Below are positions 8,070-15,313 of a stretch of DNA of 22,427 bases, piece by piece. The notes below the pieces were generated by a model. It did no database searches. It worked only from the letters and a program-made list of their open reading frames with translations, and had not been told where the DNA came from. Location of the stretch: contig CAMFLN010000001.1 of the NCBI GenBank assembly GCA_945957305.1, forward strand, positions 1-22,427. Reading direction: 5' to 3'. Position 1 is the first letter of the stretch. Every line of letters begins with the position of its first letter. The translations under genes were made by a program, and so were the position numbers. Source of the DNA: an uncultured Planctomycetaceae bacterium (lineage in GTDB: Bacteria > Planctomycetota > Planctomycetia > Pirellulales > JACPPG01).

Positions 8070-8114
8070 GCCTTGGTGATGGCACGGTCTTTGCGGAAGC
8101 TTTTTGACCAAGGC
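8070..8114. repeat. Inverted repeat before the ferritin-like gene
   Basis: GCCTTGGT at 8070-8077 and ACCAAGGC at 8107-8114 are a perfect 8-base inverted repeat with a 29-base loop, just after the small secreted gene's stop. It could end that transcript or lie in the leader of the ferritin-like gene. There is no T-run after the right arm. Confidence 0.35.
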
Positions 8115-8170
8115 CTACTCGTGATTACGCCACTTAAAAAAATCCGCCAACAGACATTGCAGGAGAAGTG

Positions 8171-8635
8171 ATGAGTACGAACAAGAACGTGGCCGCCACT
8201 CGTGAAGAATTGATCAACGCCTTGAATGATGACCTGTCACGCGAGTATCAGGCAATCATCGCGTATGTGAATTACAGCCAAGTCCTCAAAGGGGCGGCTT
8301 ATATGAACATCGCCAAGGAGCTGGAGAAGCACGCGGGCGAGGAGCTGGCTCACGCTTTGAAGATCGCCAAGCAGATTGACTATCTAGGGGGTATGCCCAC
8401 GGTGAAGCCCAAGGAAGTCAAAACCTCCGAAAAAGCCGAAGACATGCTGCGTTTTGATCTTGATAACGAACTCCAAACGATCGCCCACTATCGCAACCGC
8501 GTGCGCCAGGCCGAAGCGGCCGGCGAATTCGCCTTATGCGAAGTGATTCGCGAGATTTTGGTCGAAGAACAAGAGCACGCTCTCGACCTCGCGACGGCAT
8601 TGGGAATCGACGTTCCTGTTCCGCCCGAGGTTTGA
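8171..8635 (+). CDS. Ferritin-like diiron protein (bacterioferritin/Dps-related)
   Basis: This 154-residue four-helix protein probably oxidises and stores or detoxifies iron in the cytosol. All six expected diiron ligands are visible: E25 in SREYQA, E58 and H61 in EELAHA (ExxH), E100 in LDNELQT, and E133 and H136 in EEQEHAL (ExxH). The size fits bacterioferritin or the short ferritin-like families; I cannot tell whether it binds haem. The ATG at 8171 has AGGAG five bases upstream; the in-frame GTG at 8168 is only two bases from that site and is unlikely. It follows the small secreted gene after about 100 bases and has no obvious partner. Confidence 0.88.
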   Translation: MSTNKNVAATREELINALNDDLSREYQAIIAYVNYSQVLKGAAYMNIAKELEKHAGEELAHALKIAKQIDYLGGMPTVKPKEVKTSEKAEDMLRFDLDNELQTIAHYRNRVRQAEAAGEFALCEVIREILVEEQEHALDLATALGIDVPVPPEV

Positions 8636-8673
8636 GCGCGAGTCCGCCCGCGGGCAAGAAGGGGAAAGAGCAA

Positions 8674-9498
8674 TTACTTGCCGCCGGTGACTTTGGCGAA
8701 AAGCGTCGGCAAGAATGTCGCCAGGTGCGACATTTCTTGCGAGCAATGCACCAACAGCGCGCTGGCATCGGCGGCGGTCGGACGCATCACACGCTTCACG
8801 GCTTCGACGGCCAATTTGCCGACGAGGCCGCCGCGCCGGGCCGACGCATGGGGTCCGCCGATCCAGAAGCGTGAGCGCATCTCTGACCCGCCCGCGACCG
8901 GTGTCACGTAGTGCAACAAGTAGCCGATGTCGAATGGCAACGAGGCAAAGCCCACCCGGGCGCAAACGGCCGTGGCCTGCGCATCGCGGAGCGGATGCTC
9001 GTCCAGCCCGAGCTCGTGCGGAGCCAGGAAGCGAATGTGATAGCTTCCCAGCGAGCTGCCGATGTATTCGTCGACGTGCGAAGTTCGTCCCACGTACCGT
9101 GCGCGGCCTTGCGAATCAGCGGGAGGCTTGCCGACCCAGGCGGCATACACATGCGCGCGCGGATGCCACAGCTTGTATCGCTGCGGTTCGTCACTGTGCC
9201 AGCCGAACCACCAATCGATCATCGCAGGAGTCACCTGCGGCATGAACGTGTGGATGGCGATATGCAACGCACCCCCTTTCGCGAAGCAAAAGCCGTTTTC
9301 CACGCCGCGTTCCGGCGATTGCAGCGCGGCCGGCGCATCGGCCAGTGCAGGGAGCAGCGGTGCGGCGATCGGTCCGTGCGCCACGGCTTCGCGCGCGTGA
9401 TCCGGTAGTGGTGCAACCTGCGGATTCCAGAACTCGGAGTACGGCTTGTCCGCCAGGTCCCCCGGCCTGATTCCTAAATAGCGTGGCGTCGCTGTCAC
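8674..9498 (-). CDS. 2,4-diacetylphloroglucinol hydrolase-like (PhlG-type) zinc hydrolase
   Basis: This 274-residue protein matches the DAPG-hydrolase family, which cleaves a carbon-carbon bond between an acetyl group and a phloroglucinol ring using zinc. The family hallmark DWWFGWHSDEPQRYKLWHPRAH is present near residues 95-116. Likely zinc ligands are H112 or H116, E144 in HVDEYIG, and H251 and E255 in HCSQEMSH (His, three residues, Glu); the spacing agrees with what I recall of PhlG. I chose the GTG at 9498, because GGGGAGG lies 11 bases upstream and it falls five bases after the FAD-oxidase stop. The alternative ATG at 9522 would overlap that gene by 19 bases. The close coupling implies translation with the oxidase. 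The true substrate may be another acylated phenol. Confidence 0.83.
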   Translation of the reverse strand: MTATPRYLGIRPGDLADKPYSEFWNPQVAPLPDHAREAVAHGPIAAPLLPALADAPAALQSPERGVENGFCFAKGGALHIAIHTFMPQVTPAMIDWWFGWHSDEPQRYKLWHPRAHVYAAWVGKPPADSQGRARYVGRTSHVDEYIGSSLGSYHIRFLAPHELGLDEHPLRDAQATAVCARVGFASLPFDIGYLLHYVTPVAGGSEMRSRFWIGGPHASARRGGLVGKLAVEAVKRVMRPTAADASALLVHCSQEMSHLATFLPTLFAKVTGGK

Positions 9499-9503
9499 GG
9501 GCG

Positions 9504-10844
9504 TTATGGCCTCCCCATCCAACTATGAAATCGTTCGGCGGGGTCGTACATCGCGCGGACGCGGTCGAGTCGCGCCAGATGATTGTCCGTGACAAAGCGG
9601 GCTGGCCGTTGCCCAAGGTTTTCGTCTGCCAATTGGCAGCCCGTCGCCCAATACTCCATTTCCCGCATTCGCGCCACCGGCCAATGGACGAACTGCGCGT
9701 CGTCCCGGGCATGCTTCCAGACGGAATACAGGGCCAGGTAGATCTTATCCTCCATCGAATAAGCCATGTCTGGCCGCTCAGGAGGTGGCGCCCAATTCAT
9801 CCACAACATATGGGATGGCGGCGGCGGCAACGTCTCGACAATCCGTCGCAAGCCTGGCAACAAGTCATCGATCGACGCGCTGGTCCACATGTTATCGACC
9901 GCGTATCGATAGCCGTCGGGATAATGCTGTCCCACGCCGTAATACAAAGGCGTCAGACCCGAGGGGACAAAAGGGAGCGCAATCCGCGCCCTGCGCCGCA
10001 GCGCGCTCTGATTCATAAAGGCCAGCCAGCGCCACGCCTCGCCGTACGAGCTGGCAAAGACAGGTGCGATAACAGTCATGCCCGGCCCGCGCACCCCCGG
10101 CGTATGCCGCGACAGCAGCATTTGCAATTCGATGCCCCCGGGGACTTCAGGGCCGATGGCGTGCAGCCAGCGAAAGACGTCCTCGAAAGCATCGGCCGCG
10201 AAGGTTTGCGCAGCAAAGCCGATCACCTTCGGTCGGTCATAGACGCGCAGATGAAAGCGCACCACGACGCCGAAGAATCCTGGACCTGCGCCGCGCGCCG
10301 CCCAGTACAGCTCGGCGTTTTCGTGAGCACTGGCGTGCACGATTTCACCGTCGGCGGTTACGACGTCGACCGCTTCGACACTCATGCATGCCGGACCGAG
10401 CACGCGGCTGTGCCAGCCATATCCCCCTTGCAGCAGGTAGCCGCCCACAGCTACGCCGCGGCAGTGCCCCGCCGGAAAAAACAGCTTTTCGCGGGCGAGC
10501 ATTGCAGCCAACTGGTGCCCGGCCCGACCCGGGCCTGTCGTGGCTTTCCTCGCGCGCCGATCGATGCGGACCTCGTCGAGTCGCGAGACGTCCAACAGCA
10601 AGCCACCGTCGCGGACGTGATTTCCCGACCAGCTGTGGCCACCCGAGCGGACGCCGACTTTGATCCCTGCACGGCCGGCCCAACGGACGGCGGATAATAC
10701 ATCGTTGGCGTCGTTGGCTTGCACGATCACCTCGGGAAACCGCGGCGGCAAACGTTGATTCCACATCGTGGCGGCACGCGCTGCTTCATAGCCGCTATCC
10801 CCACGACGAAATACCCGCCCCGCGATGCCAAGACTGCTATCCAT
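9504..10844 (-). CDS. FAD-dependent oxidase of the berberine-bridge (BBE-like) family
   Basis: This 446-residue protein has the FAD-binding type 4 (PCMH) fold. Both bicovalent flavin-attachment residues are present: H70 in RSGGHSW and C128 in AGHCRGVAVGG, followed by LLQGGYGW. The C-terminus YDPAERFHSW is the BBE family end motif. Such enzymes oxidise sugars, alcohols, phenolics or alkaloids with oxygen. No signal peptide is visible, so it is probably cytosolic. The ATG at 10844 has AAGGTGAG nine bases upstream; the GTG two codons earlier (10850) is possible. It is the first gene of a pair with the PhlG-like hydrolase, which suggests stepwise modification or breakdown of an aromatic or polyketide compound. 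It diverges from the cupin gene across about 210 bases. Confidence 0.9.
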   Translation of the reverse strand: MDSSLGIAGRVFRRGDSGYEAARAATMWNQRLPPRFPEVIVQANDANDVLSAVRWAGRAGIKVGVRSGGHSWSGNHVRDGGLLLDVSRLDEVRIDRRARKATTGPGRAGHQLAAMLAREKLFFPAGHCRGVAVGGYLLQGGYGWHSRVLGPACMSVEAVDVVTADGEIVHASAHENAELYWAARGAGPGFFGVVVRFHLRVYDRPKVIGFAAQTFAADAFEDVFRWLHAIGPEVPGGIELQMLLSRHTPGVRGPGMTVIAPVFASSYGEAWRWLAFMNQSALRRRARIALPFVPSGLTPLYYGVGQHYPDGYRYAVDNMWTSASIDDLLPGLRRIVETLPPPPSHMLWMNWAPPPERPDMAYSMEDKIYLALYSVWKHARDDAQFVHWPVARMREMEYWATGCQLADENLGQRPARFVTDNHLARLDRVRAMYDPAERFHSWMGRP

Positions 10845-10936
10845 CTCCACTCACCTTCCCGCTCACAGCGCTGCACTCAAGGTCCGATCGTCAAGAGCAT
10901 CGTCGATCCGTGACCGCGCGGCAACGGGGGTGCGTT

Positions 10937-10989
10937 CGCGATCCATGCACTCGGGCCGGGACATCGGCCGGCTAAAGCGCGCGATCCAT
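10937..10989. repeat. Direct repeat CGCGATCCAT in a divergent promoter region
   Basis: CGCGATCCAT occurs at 10937-10946 and again at 10980-10989, 43 bases apart (about four helical turns), between the BBE-like oxidase and the cupin gene. The spacing would suit a regulator bound on one face of the DNA. No regulator gene is adjacent. Confidence 0.35.
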
Positions 10990-10999
10990 AGGTAAAACG

Positions 11000-11018
11000 A
11001 GTCCTATTGGGTAGGATT
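11000..11018. promoter_or_regulatory. Inverted repeat upstream of the cupin gene
   Basis: TCCTA (11002-11006) and TAGGA (11012-11016) form a perfect inverted repeat around TTGGG, extended by an A-T and a G-T pair outside. It ends 37 bases before the cupin ATG. It could be an operator or a leader hairpin. Confidence 0.35.
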
Positions 11019-11055
11019 TCGCTCATCCATCCGCAGCAGCAAGGAAAGGAATTGC

Positions 11056-11529
11056 ATGTCCACGGAGCCGATTCTCAAAGCAGCCGACGAGGGCGAGGCC
11101 GTCGCCGTGGTCGGGGACGTCTATCGCTTTTTAGCTACGGGGGACGAGACCAATGGTCGGTACGCCACGTTCGACGCCGTGGTATACCCCGGCGGTGGTC
11201 CGCCGCCGCACACCCACAGCCGCGAGAACGAATCTTTTTATGTGCTGGATGGGGAAGTGGTCTTTTACATCGGCGCCGAGCGACAAGTCGCTGGCGCCGG
11301 CACATTCGCCAGTATTCCGCCAGGATGCGTACACGCGTTCAAGAACGAGAGCGATCAACCCGCGCGAATGCTGATTTCTGTCGCGCCGGCCGGGCTGGAA
11401 AAGATGTTTCTCGAAATCGGCCGTCCCATCGCTCGCGACGCCATTCCTGGGCCGCCGACGACCGAGGAAATTGCCAAACTTTTGGCCACAGCGCCGCGGT
11501 ACGGCGTGACGATCGAAGCGCGCCATTAA
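11056..11529 (+). CDS. Cupin domain protein (quercetinase-like)
   Basis: This 157-residue cytosolic protein contains a single cupin barrel with both canonical motifs intact. Motif 1 is PPPHTHSRENESFYVLDGE, with H52, H54 and E59, and motif 2 is GTFASIPPGCVHAFKN, with H93. These four residues normally bind one metal ion. The arrangement resembles single-domain quercetin-dioxygenase-like cupins, which act on phenolic or small carbonyl compounds, but many relatives have no known substrate. The ATG follows AAGGAAAGG at a normal distance. It diverges from the oxidase/PhlG-like pair. A shared regulatory region and a shared aromatic theme would make the three genes a plausible functional group; this is inference. 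Confidence 0.87.
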   Translation: MSTEPILKAADEGEAVAVVGDVYRFLATGDETNGRYATFDAVVYPGGGPPPHTHSRENESFYVLDGEVVFYIGAERQVAGAGTFASIPPGCVHAFKNESDQPARMLISVAPAGLEKMFLEIGRPIARDAIPGPPTTEEIAKLLATAPRYGVTIEARH

Positions 11530-11581
11530 CCAAAGAAGCGCCGCGGAGCTTCATCCGACGTCGCGGGAAGCAGTGCAACGA

Positions 11582-12235
11582 CTATCCCGCGTGCGTCTCG
11601 TGATACCCGCCCCCCGCTTCGCCGCCGAGCGGCAGGACGATCGGACGGGCGGGAATGCCCATGACTTGGGCATAATCGTTCAGGTCACGAATGACCACCG
11701 ATCCCGGCGCCACGTAGCTCCACATCCCTAAGCGAACGTTGGGCGTGACGACGGAGCCTTCTCCGAGCCGCGCCCCTTGCCCCACCTTGACGAATCCAGC
11801 CAATTGAACGCCCGCGCTGATATGCGCGTAGTCATCGATCAGGCAATCATGGGTGATGCTCGCCTTGGGGCCCACGAAGACATGAGCACCAATTCTCGCA
11901 CCTGGCTGAATCACGGCGCCGTCGAGAACGACCGCGCCTTCTTCGACGTGAGAGTAGCGATCGAGGATCGCCTTGGGGTGAAACACAGAAATCCAGGGTA
12001 GCCTCAGTTGCGCGGCCACGGCCTGCCGCTGGCGAGGATCATCAATTGCCAAGACGGCCCGCTGACCGTCTTCTCCGGCTTGCGTGAGGGGACCGACGAC
12101 GGTCACGCCCGCAATTTTTTGGCCCCACAGCGATTGGTCGTCGTCATACACCTTGACGACGTCCATGTGAGATAAGCGCGCTGCAGCAATGATTTCGGCA
12201 GCTTGCTTGGCGCCGACGACAACAATCGGGCACAT
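11582..12235 (-). CDS. NeuD/PglD-family acyltransferase (left-handed beta-helix)
   Basis: This 217-residue protein begins with a short nucleotide-fold domain (CPIVVVGAKQAAEIIAAA, about 1-85) followed by hexapeptide repeats of a left-handed beta-helix (about 90-195). H129 in ASITHDC is the expected catalytic histidine. VMGIPARPIV near 201-210 is the usual end signature of these enzymes. Family members transfer acetyl groups to amino- or O-positions of nucleotide sugars or sialic acids in surface-glycan synthesis. No glycosyltransferase or sugar-nucleotide gene is adjacent, so the pathway cannot be named. The ATG at 12235 has GGGGAGA six to seven bases upstream and the family N-terminus right after it. 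A start five codons earlier (12250) would lie on the ribosome-binding site. Confidence 0.85.
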   Translation of the reverse strand: MCPIVVVGAKQAAEIIAAARLSHMDVVKVYDDDQSLWGQKIAGVTVVGPLTQAGEDGQRAVLAIDDPRQRQAVAAQLRLPWISVFHPKAILDRYSHVEEGAVVLDGAVIQPGARIGAHVFVGPKASITHDCLIDDYAHISAGVQLAGFVKVGQGARLGEGSVVTPNVRLGMWSYVAPGSVVIRDLNDYAQVMGIPARPIVLPLGGEAGGGYHETHAG

Positions 12236-12519
12236 GCCGCATCTCCCCAACTGACTTTCCGCACCTGGAAGTCTTCCGCACCGCGCCTGTGCCGAAGTCG
12301 TCCGCGCAATGATCCAGGTCCACCGTAGGGGTAACCAACAGGACTAGCCATATGCCTTAAGGTCAGGTGACGGATGTACATGACATGGGGCATTGCTACT
12401 AGGGTCTGAACCTCCCCGGCCGCGAATGTCTATACTTGGTAAGGATTAATACCCACGGCTGGCCGTCCTCGCGGTGAGGCGCGGCGAGTTCATTGTGTGG
12501 TTGCTGCTGGAATTTCGGC

Positions 12520-13875
12520 GTGAAAGCTAAATCTGGCAATGTATTGATGGCGGTGCTGCTGGCGGTTTTGGCCTCGCCCAGCCGCGCTGAGACGCCCCCG
12601 ACCGTCTACATCAAGGCGGGGCGTTTATTCGACGGTACCGCCGATGAGTACCGCCGCAATGTGGTGGTCGTGATCGCCGGCGAACGAATCAAGGAAGTCG
12701 TTTCGGCCGATGCAGTAAAGATCCCTCCGGACGCCCAGGTCATTGACTTGTCGCAAGCGACTGTCCTGCCCGGGCTCATCGATTGCCATACGCACTTGGG
12801 CGGTCGGGCGGATCGTTTCGACGAGATCTACAAGTTCAAGGACACGCCGCATCACAGCGCCTTTGCCGCAGTGAAAAATGCGCGGACGACGCTCGAGGCC
12901 GGTTTCACCACGGTGCGGGACGTCGGTTCACGGCCGTTCCTGGCGGTCGATCTGCGCGACGCGATCAACGACGGCTTTCTGCCCGGTCCGCGCGTCGTGG
13001 CCAGCGGGCCGGGGATTTCAATGACCGGCGGACATGGCGACTTGAATCGTTACGCGCCGCAGGTACACGTATCGACTTTTCCCGTGGAGCGTGATTTCAA
13101 GATTGCCGACGGGCCGGACCAGGTGCGGCAAGTGACGCGCGCCCAGATCAAGCACGGCGTCGATGTGATCAAAGTGCATGCTTCGGGCGGTGTGATGTCG
13201 CGTGGCGATGCCCCAGGCGCCCCCCAATTTACGGTGCACGAACTGCGCGCCGCTGTCGAAGAGGCTCACGCCGCGGGGCGCAAAGTGGCCGCGCACGCCC
13301 ACGGCGCGCAGGGCATCAAGAACGCCGTGGTAGCAGGCGTCGATTCCATCGAGCATGGCAGTTTGATCGACGACGAAGGCATTCAACTCATGCTCAAGCA
13401 CGGCACTTGGCTCGTCGCAGACATCTACAACGACGATTACTTGTTGGGCAAGGCCATCGAGTTCAAGCTGTCGCAGGAATCGATCGACAAGGAACGGATG
13501 ATCGGCCAAACGCAACGCGACAATTTCGCGCGATGTGTAAAGGCGGGCGTGAAGATTGCTTTCGGCACCGATGCCGGGGTCTATCCCCACGGCGACAACG
13601 GCAAGCAATTCTTCTACATGGTCAAATACGGCCAGACGCCGGCCCAGGCGATTCGCTCGGCAACTGCAAACGCGGCGGAGCTGATCGGCCGACCAAACGA
13701 CGTCGGACGCCTTGCCCCGGGCCTGTACGCCGATGTCATTGCTGTCGCAGGAGACCCGCTCGCCGATGTGCGCGTGCTGGAAAAAGTCGGCTTTGTGATG
13801 AAAGGGGGAGCCGTCGTCAAGAATGAACTGGCCGCACCCTCGGGCCGGGTGCCGCCGACTGCGGAAGCACGTTGA
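12520..13875 (+). CDS. Secreted metal-dependent amidohydrolase (imidazolonepropionase/prolidase-like)
   Basis: This 451-residue exported hydrolase has a signal peptide at 1-23 (MAVLLAVLASPSRA, cleaved before ETPP). All amidohydrolase metal ligands are visible: HxH H90/H92 in DCHTHLGG, a likely carboxylated lysine K218 in VIKVHASGG, H259 in AAHAHG, H279 in IEHGSL, and D351 in FGTDAG. The end of the protein, NDVGRLAPGLYADVIAVAGDP, is the typical closing strand. Relatives act on dipeptides with C-terminal Pro, Lys or Arg, or on organophosphates; the substrate here is unknown. The GTG at 12520 gives a well-formed signal peptide. A TTG start nine codons upstream would put three cysteines before it and is less likely. 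About 280 bases separate it from the divergent acyltransferase. Confidence 0.9.
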   Translation: MKAKSGNVLMAVLLAVLASPSRAETPPTVYIKAGRLFDGTADEYRRNVVVVIAGERIKEVVSADAVKIPPDAQVIDLSQATVLPGLIDCHTHLGGRADRFDEIYKFKDTPHHSAFAAVKNARTTLEAGFTTVRDVGSRPFLAVDLRDAINDGFLPGPRVVASGPGISMTGGHGDLNRYAPQVHVSTFPVERDFKIADGPDQVRQVTRAQIKHGVDVIKVHASGGVMSRGDAPGAPQFTVHELRAAVEEAHAAGRKVAAHAHGAQGIKNAVVAGVDSIEHGSLIDDEGIQLMLKHGTWLVADIYNDDYLLGKAIEFKLSQESIDKERMIGQTQRDNFARCVKAGVKIAFGTDAGVYPHGDNGKQFFYMVKYGQTPAQAIRSATANAAELIGRPNDVGRLAPGLYADVIAVAGDPLADVRVLEKVGFVMKGGAVVKNELAAPSGRVPPTAEAR

Positions 13876-13991
13876 TCGATCACCACCGCGCTGTTGGCGC
13901 TGGTCAAACGTGTACAATGCGCGATATTCCCAAGCGCCCTGTTTGGCGCCGTCGCTCGGCATCGATTTCGACAATTTCCCGGAGGGATTGT

Positions 13992-15245
13992 ATGAACGCC
14001 CGTCGCATCGTCTTCGTCGTGGCCACGTCCTGTCTCTTCGTGGGGGCCGCGCAGGCCGCCGATTGGCCCCAGTGGCGGGGGCCAGAGCGCAATGGAATCT
14101 CGCCAGAGACCGGCCTTTTGAAAGAGTGGCCTGCCGCAGGACCGAAATTGTTGTGGCAGGCGGAGGGAATCGGCGACGGCTACTCGACTCCCGCGGTCGT
14201 CGGGGGACGCATGTACTTGATTAGCAATCAGGGCATGGAAAACGAATACCTCCAGGCCCTGGATGTCGCGGATGGCAAGGAAGTGTGGCGGACGCGCATC
14301 GGCAATGTCGGCCCCAACAAGGGACCGCAGTACCCGGGTTCACGTTCTACGCCGACGATCGATGGCAAGTTGATCTTTGCCCTGGGCTCGGACGGTGATC
14401 TCACTTGTCTCGACACCGCCGACGGCAAAATCCGTTGGCAGAAGAATCTGCGTACCGACTTTGGCGGTCAGCCCGGTCAATGGGCCTACTCGGAATCGCC
14501 GCTGGTCGACGGCGATACGCTGGTTTGCACCCCGGGTGGAGCCGACGCAACGATCCTCGCGCTCGACAAGAAGACGGGCAACGGCATTTGGAAATGCGCC
14601 TTGCCCGAGGCCGACCAAGCCGCTTATGCGTCGCCGATCGTCGTCAATGCGGCTGGTGTCAAGCAATATGTGCAGTTTCTGCAAAAGGGTTTAGTGGGTG
14701 TCGACGCGGCCACGGGCAACTTCTTGTGGCGCTATACCAAAACCGCGGAAGGAAGCCCGGCGAATATTCCCACGCCCATCGCGCAGGGAGACCTGGTCTA
14801 TAGCTCTGCCGGGCGCAGCGGCGGCGGGCTGGTAAAAATCAAGAACGAAGGAACCTCCGTCACAGCCGAGCAAGTATATTTTCAGCAGAAGCTTCCCACG
14901 AGCATCGGCGGAGCCGTCAATCTCGACGGTGTTCTCTACGGGACGACGGGACAAGGCCTCGTCTGTGCCGACTTTGCCACGGGAGAACCGCGGTGGCAGG
15001 AGCGGGGCGTAGGACCGGGAGCGGTGTGCTACGCCGACGGTCGGCTTTATATCCACACCGAGGACGACGCCGTGGTGCTCGTCGAACCAGCGGCCGAGGA
15101 ATTTCGGGAGAGAGGACGCTTCACGCTTCCGCAACAGCCGGAGAGGGGGCGCTCCAAAGCTTGGGCCTATCCTGTCGTGGCCAACGGCCGGCTGTACATC
15201 CGCGACCTGGGAAGCCTGTGGTGTTATGATGTGAAGGCTCCTTGA
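13992..15245 (+). CDS. Secreted PQQ-like beta-propeller repeat protein
   Basis: This 417-residue protein has a signal peptide at 1-22 (VVATSCLFVGAAQA, cleaved before ADWPQWRGP). DWPQWRGPERNGISPE is the standard opening of planctomycete PQQ-propeller proteins. Repeated blades follow with motifs such as YLQALDVADGKEVWRTRIG, LTCLDTADGKIRWQKN, ILALDKKTGNGIWKC and GVDAATGNFLWRY, resembling BamB and the PQQ dehydrogenase propeller. These proteins are periplasmic; cofactor binding is not demonstrated for this group. The ATG at 13992 has GGAGGG five bases upstream; the frame is open further back (13872), but without a signal peptide or ribosome-binding site. The DUF1501 gene follows after 68 bases on the same strand, so the two may be co-transcribed. 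Confidence 0.92.
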   Translation: MNARRIVFVVATSCLFVGAAQAADWPQWRGPERNGISPETGLLKEWPAAGPKLLWQAEGIGDGYSTPAVVGGRMYLISNQGMENEYLQALDVADGKEVWRTRIGNVGPNKGPQYPGSRSTPTIDGKLIFALGSDGDLTCLDTADGKIRWQKNLRTDFGGQPGQWAYSESPLVDGDTLVCTPGGADATILALDKKTGNGIWKCALPEADQAAYASPIVVNAAGVKQYVQFLQKGLVGVDAATGNFLWRYTKTAEGSPANIPTPIAQGDLVYSSAGRSGGGLVKIKNEGTSVTAEQVYFQQKLPTSIGGAVNLDGVLYGTTGQGLVCADFATGEPRWQERGVGPGAVCYADGRLYIHTEDDAVVLVEPAAEEFRERGRFTLPQQPERGRSKAWAYPVVANGRLYIRDLGSLWCYDVKAP

Positions 15246-15313
15246 GTCCGCCCGACGATGCCTCCCGGTAATGCCTTACCGCCTAAGCTTCCCCGCCTGA
15301 CAAGCGTTCGATC

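Noticed and set aside
9483..10697. Plus-strand open frame of 404 codons opposite the FAD oxidase
   Set aside because: It is antisense to a gene with clear flavin-attachment motifs. Its product is Arg/His/Pro-rich with no recognisable domain.
12431..12436. TATACT as a -10 box for the amidohydrolase gene
   Set aside because: No acceptable -35 element was found 16-18 bases upstream, so I did not list it as a promoter.
13913..13918. TACAAT as a -10 box for the PQQ-propeller gene
   Set aside because: The only TTG-containing box nearby (TTGGCG, 13894-13899) is 13 bases away, which is too close.
13018..13974. Minus-strand open frame of 318 codons opposite the amidohydrolase
   Set aside because: It mirrors the codon pattern of the amidohydrolase, whose metal ligands are all intact on the plus strand.
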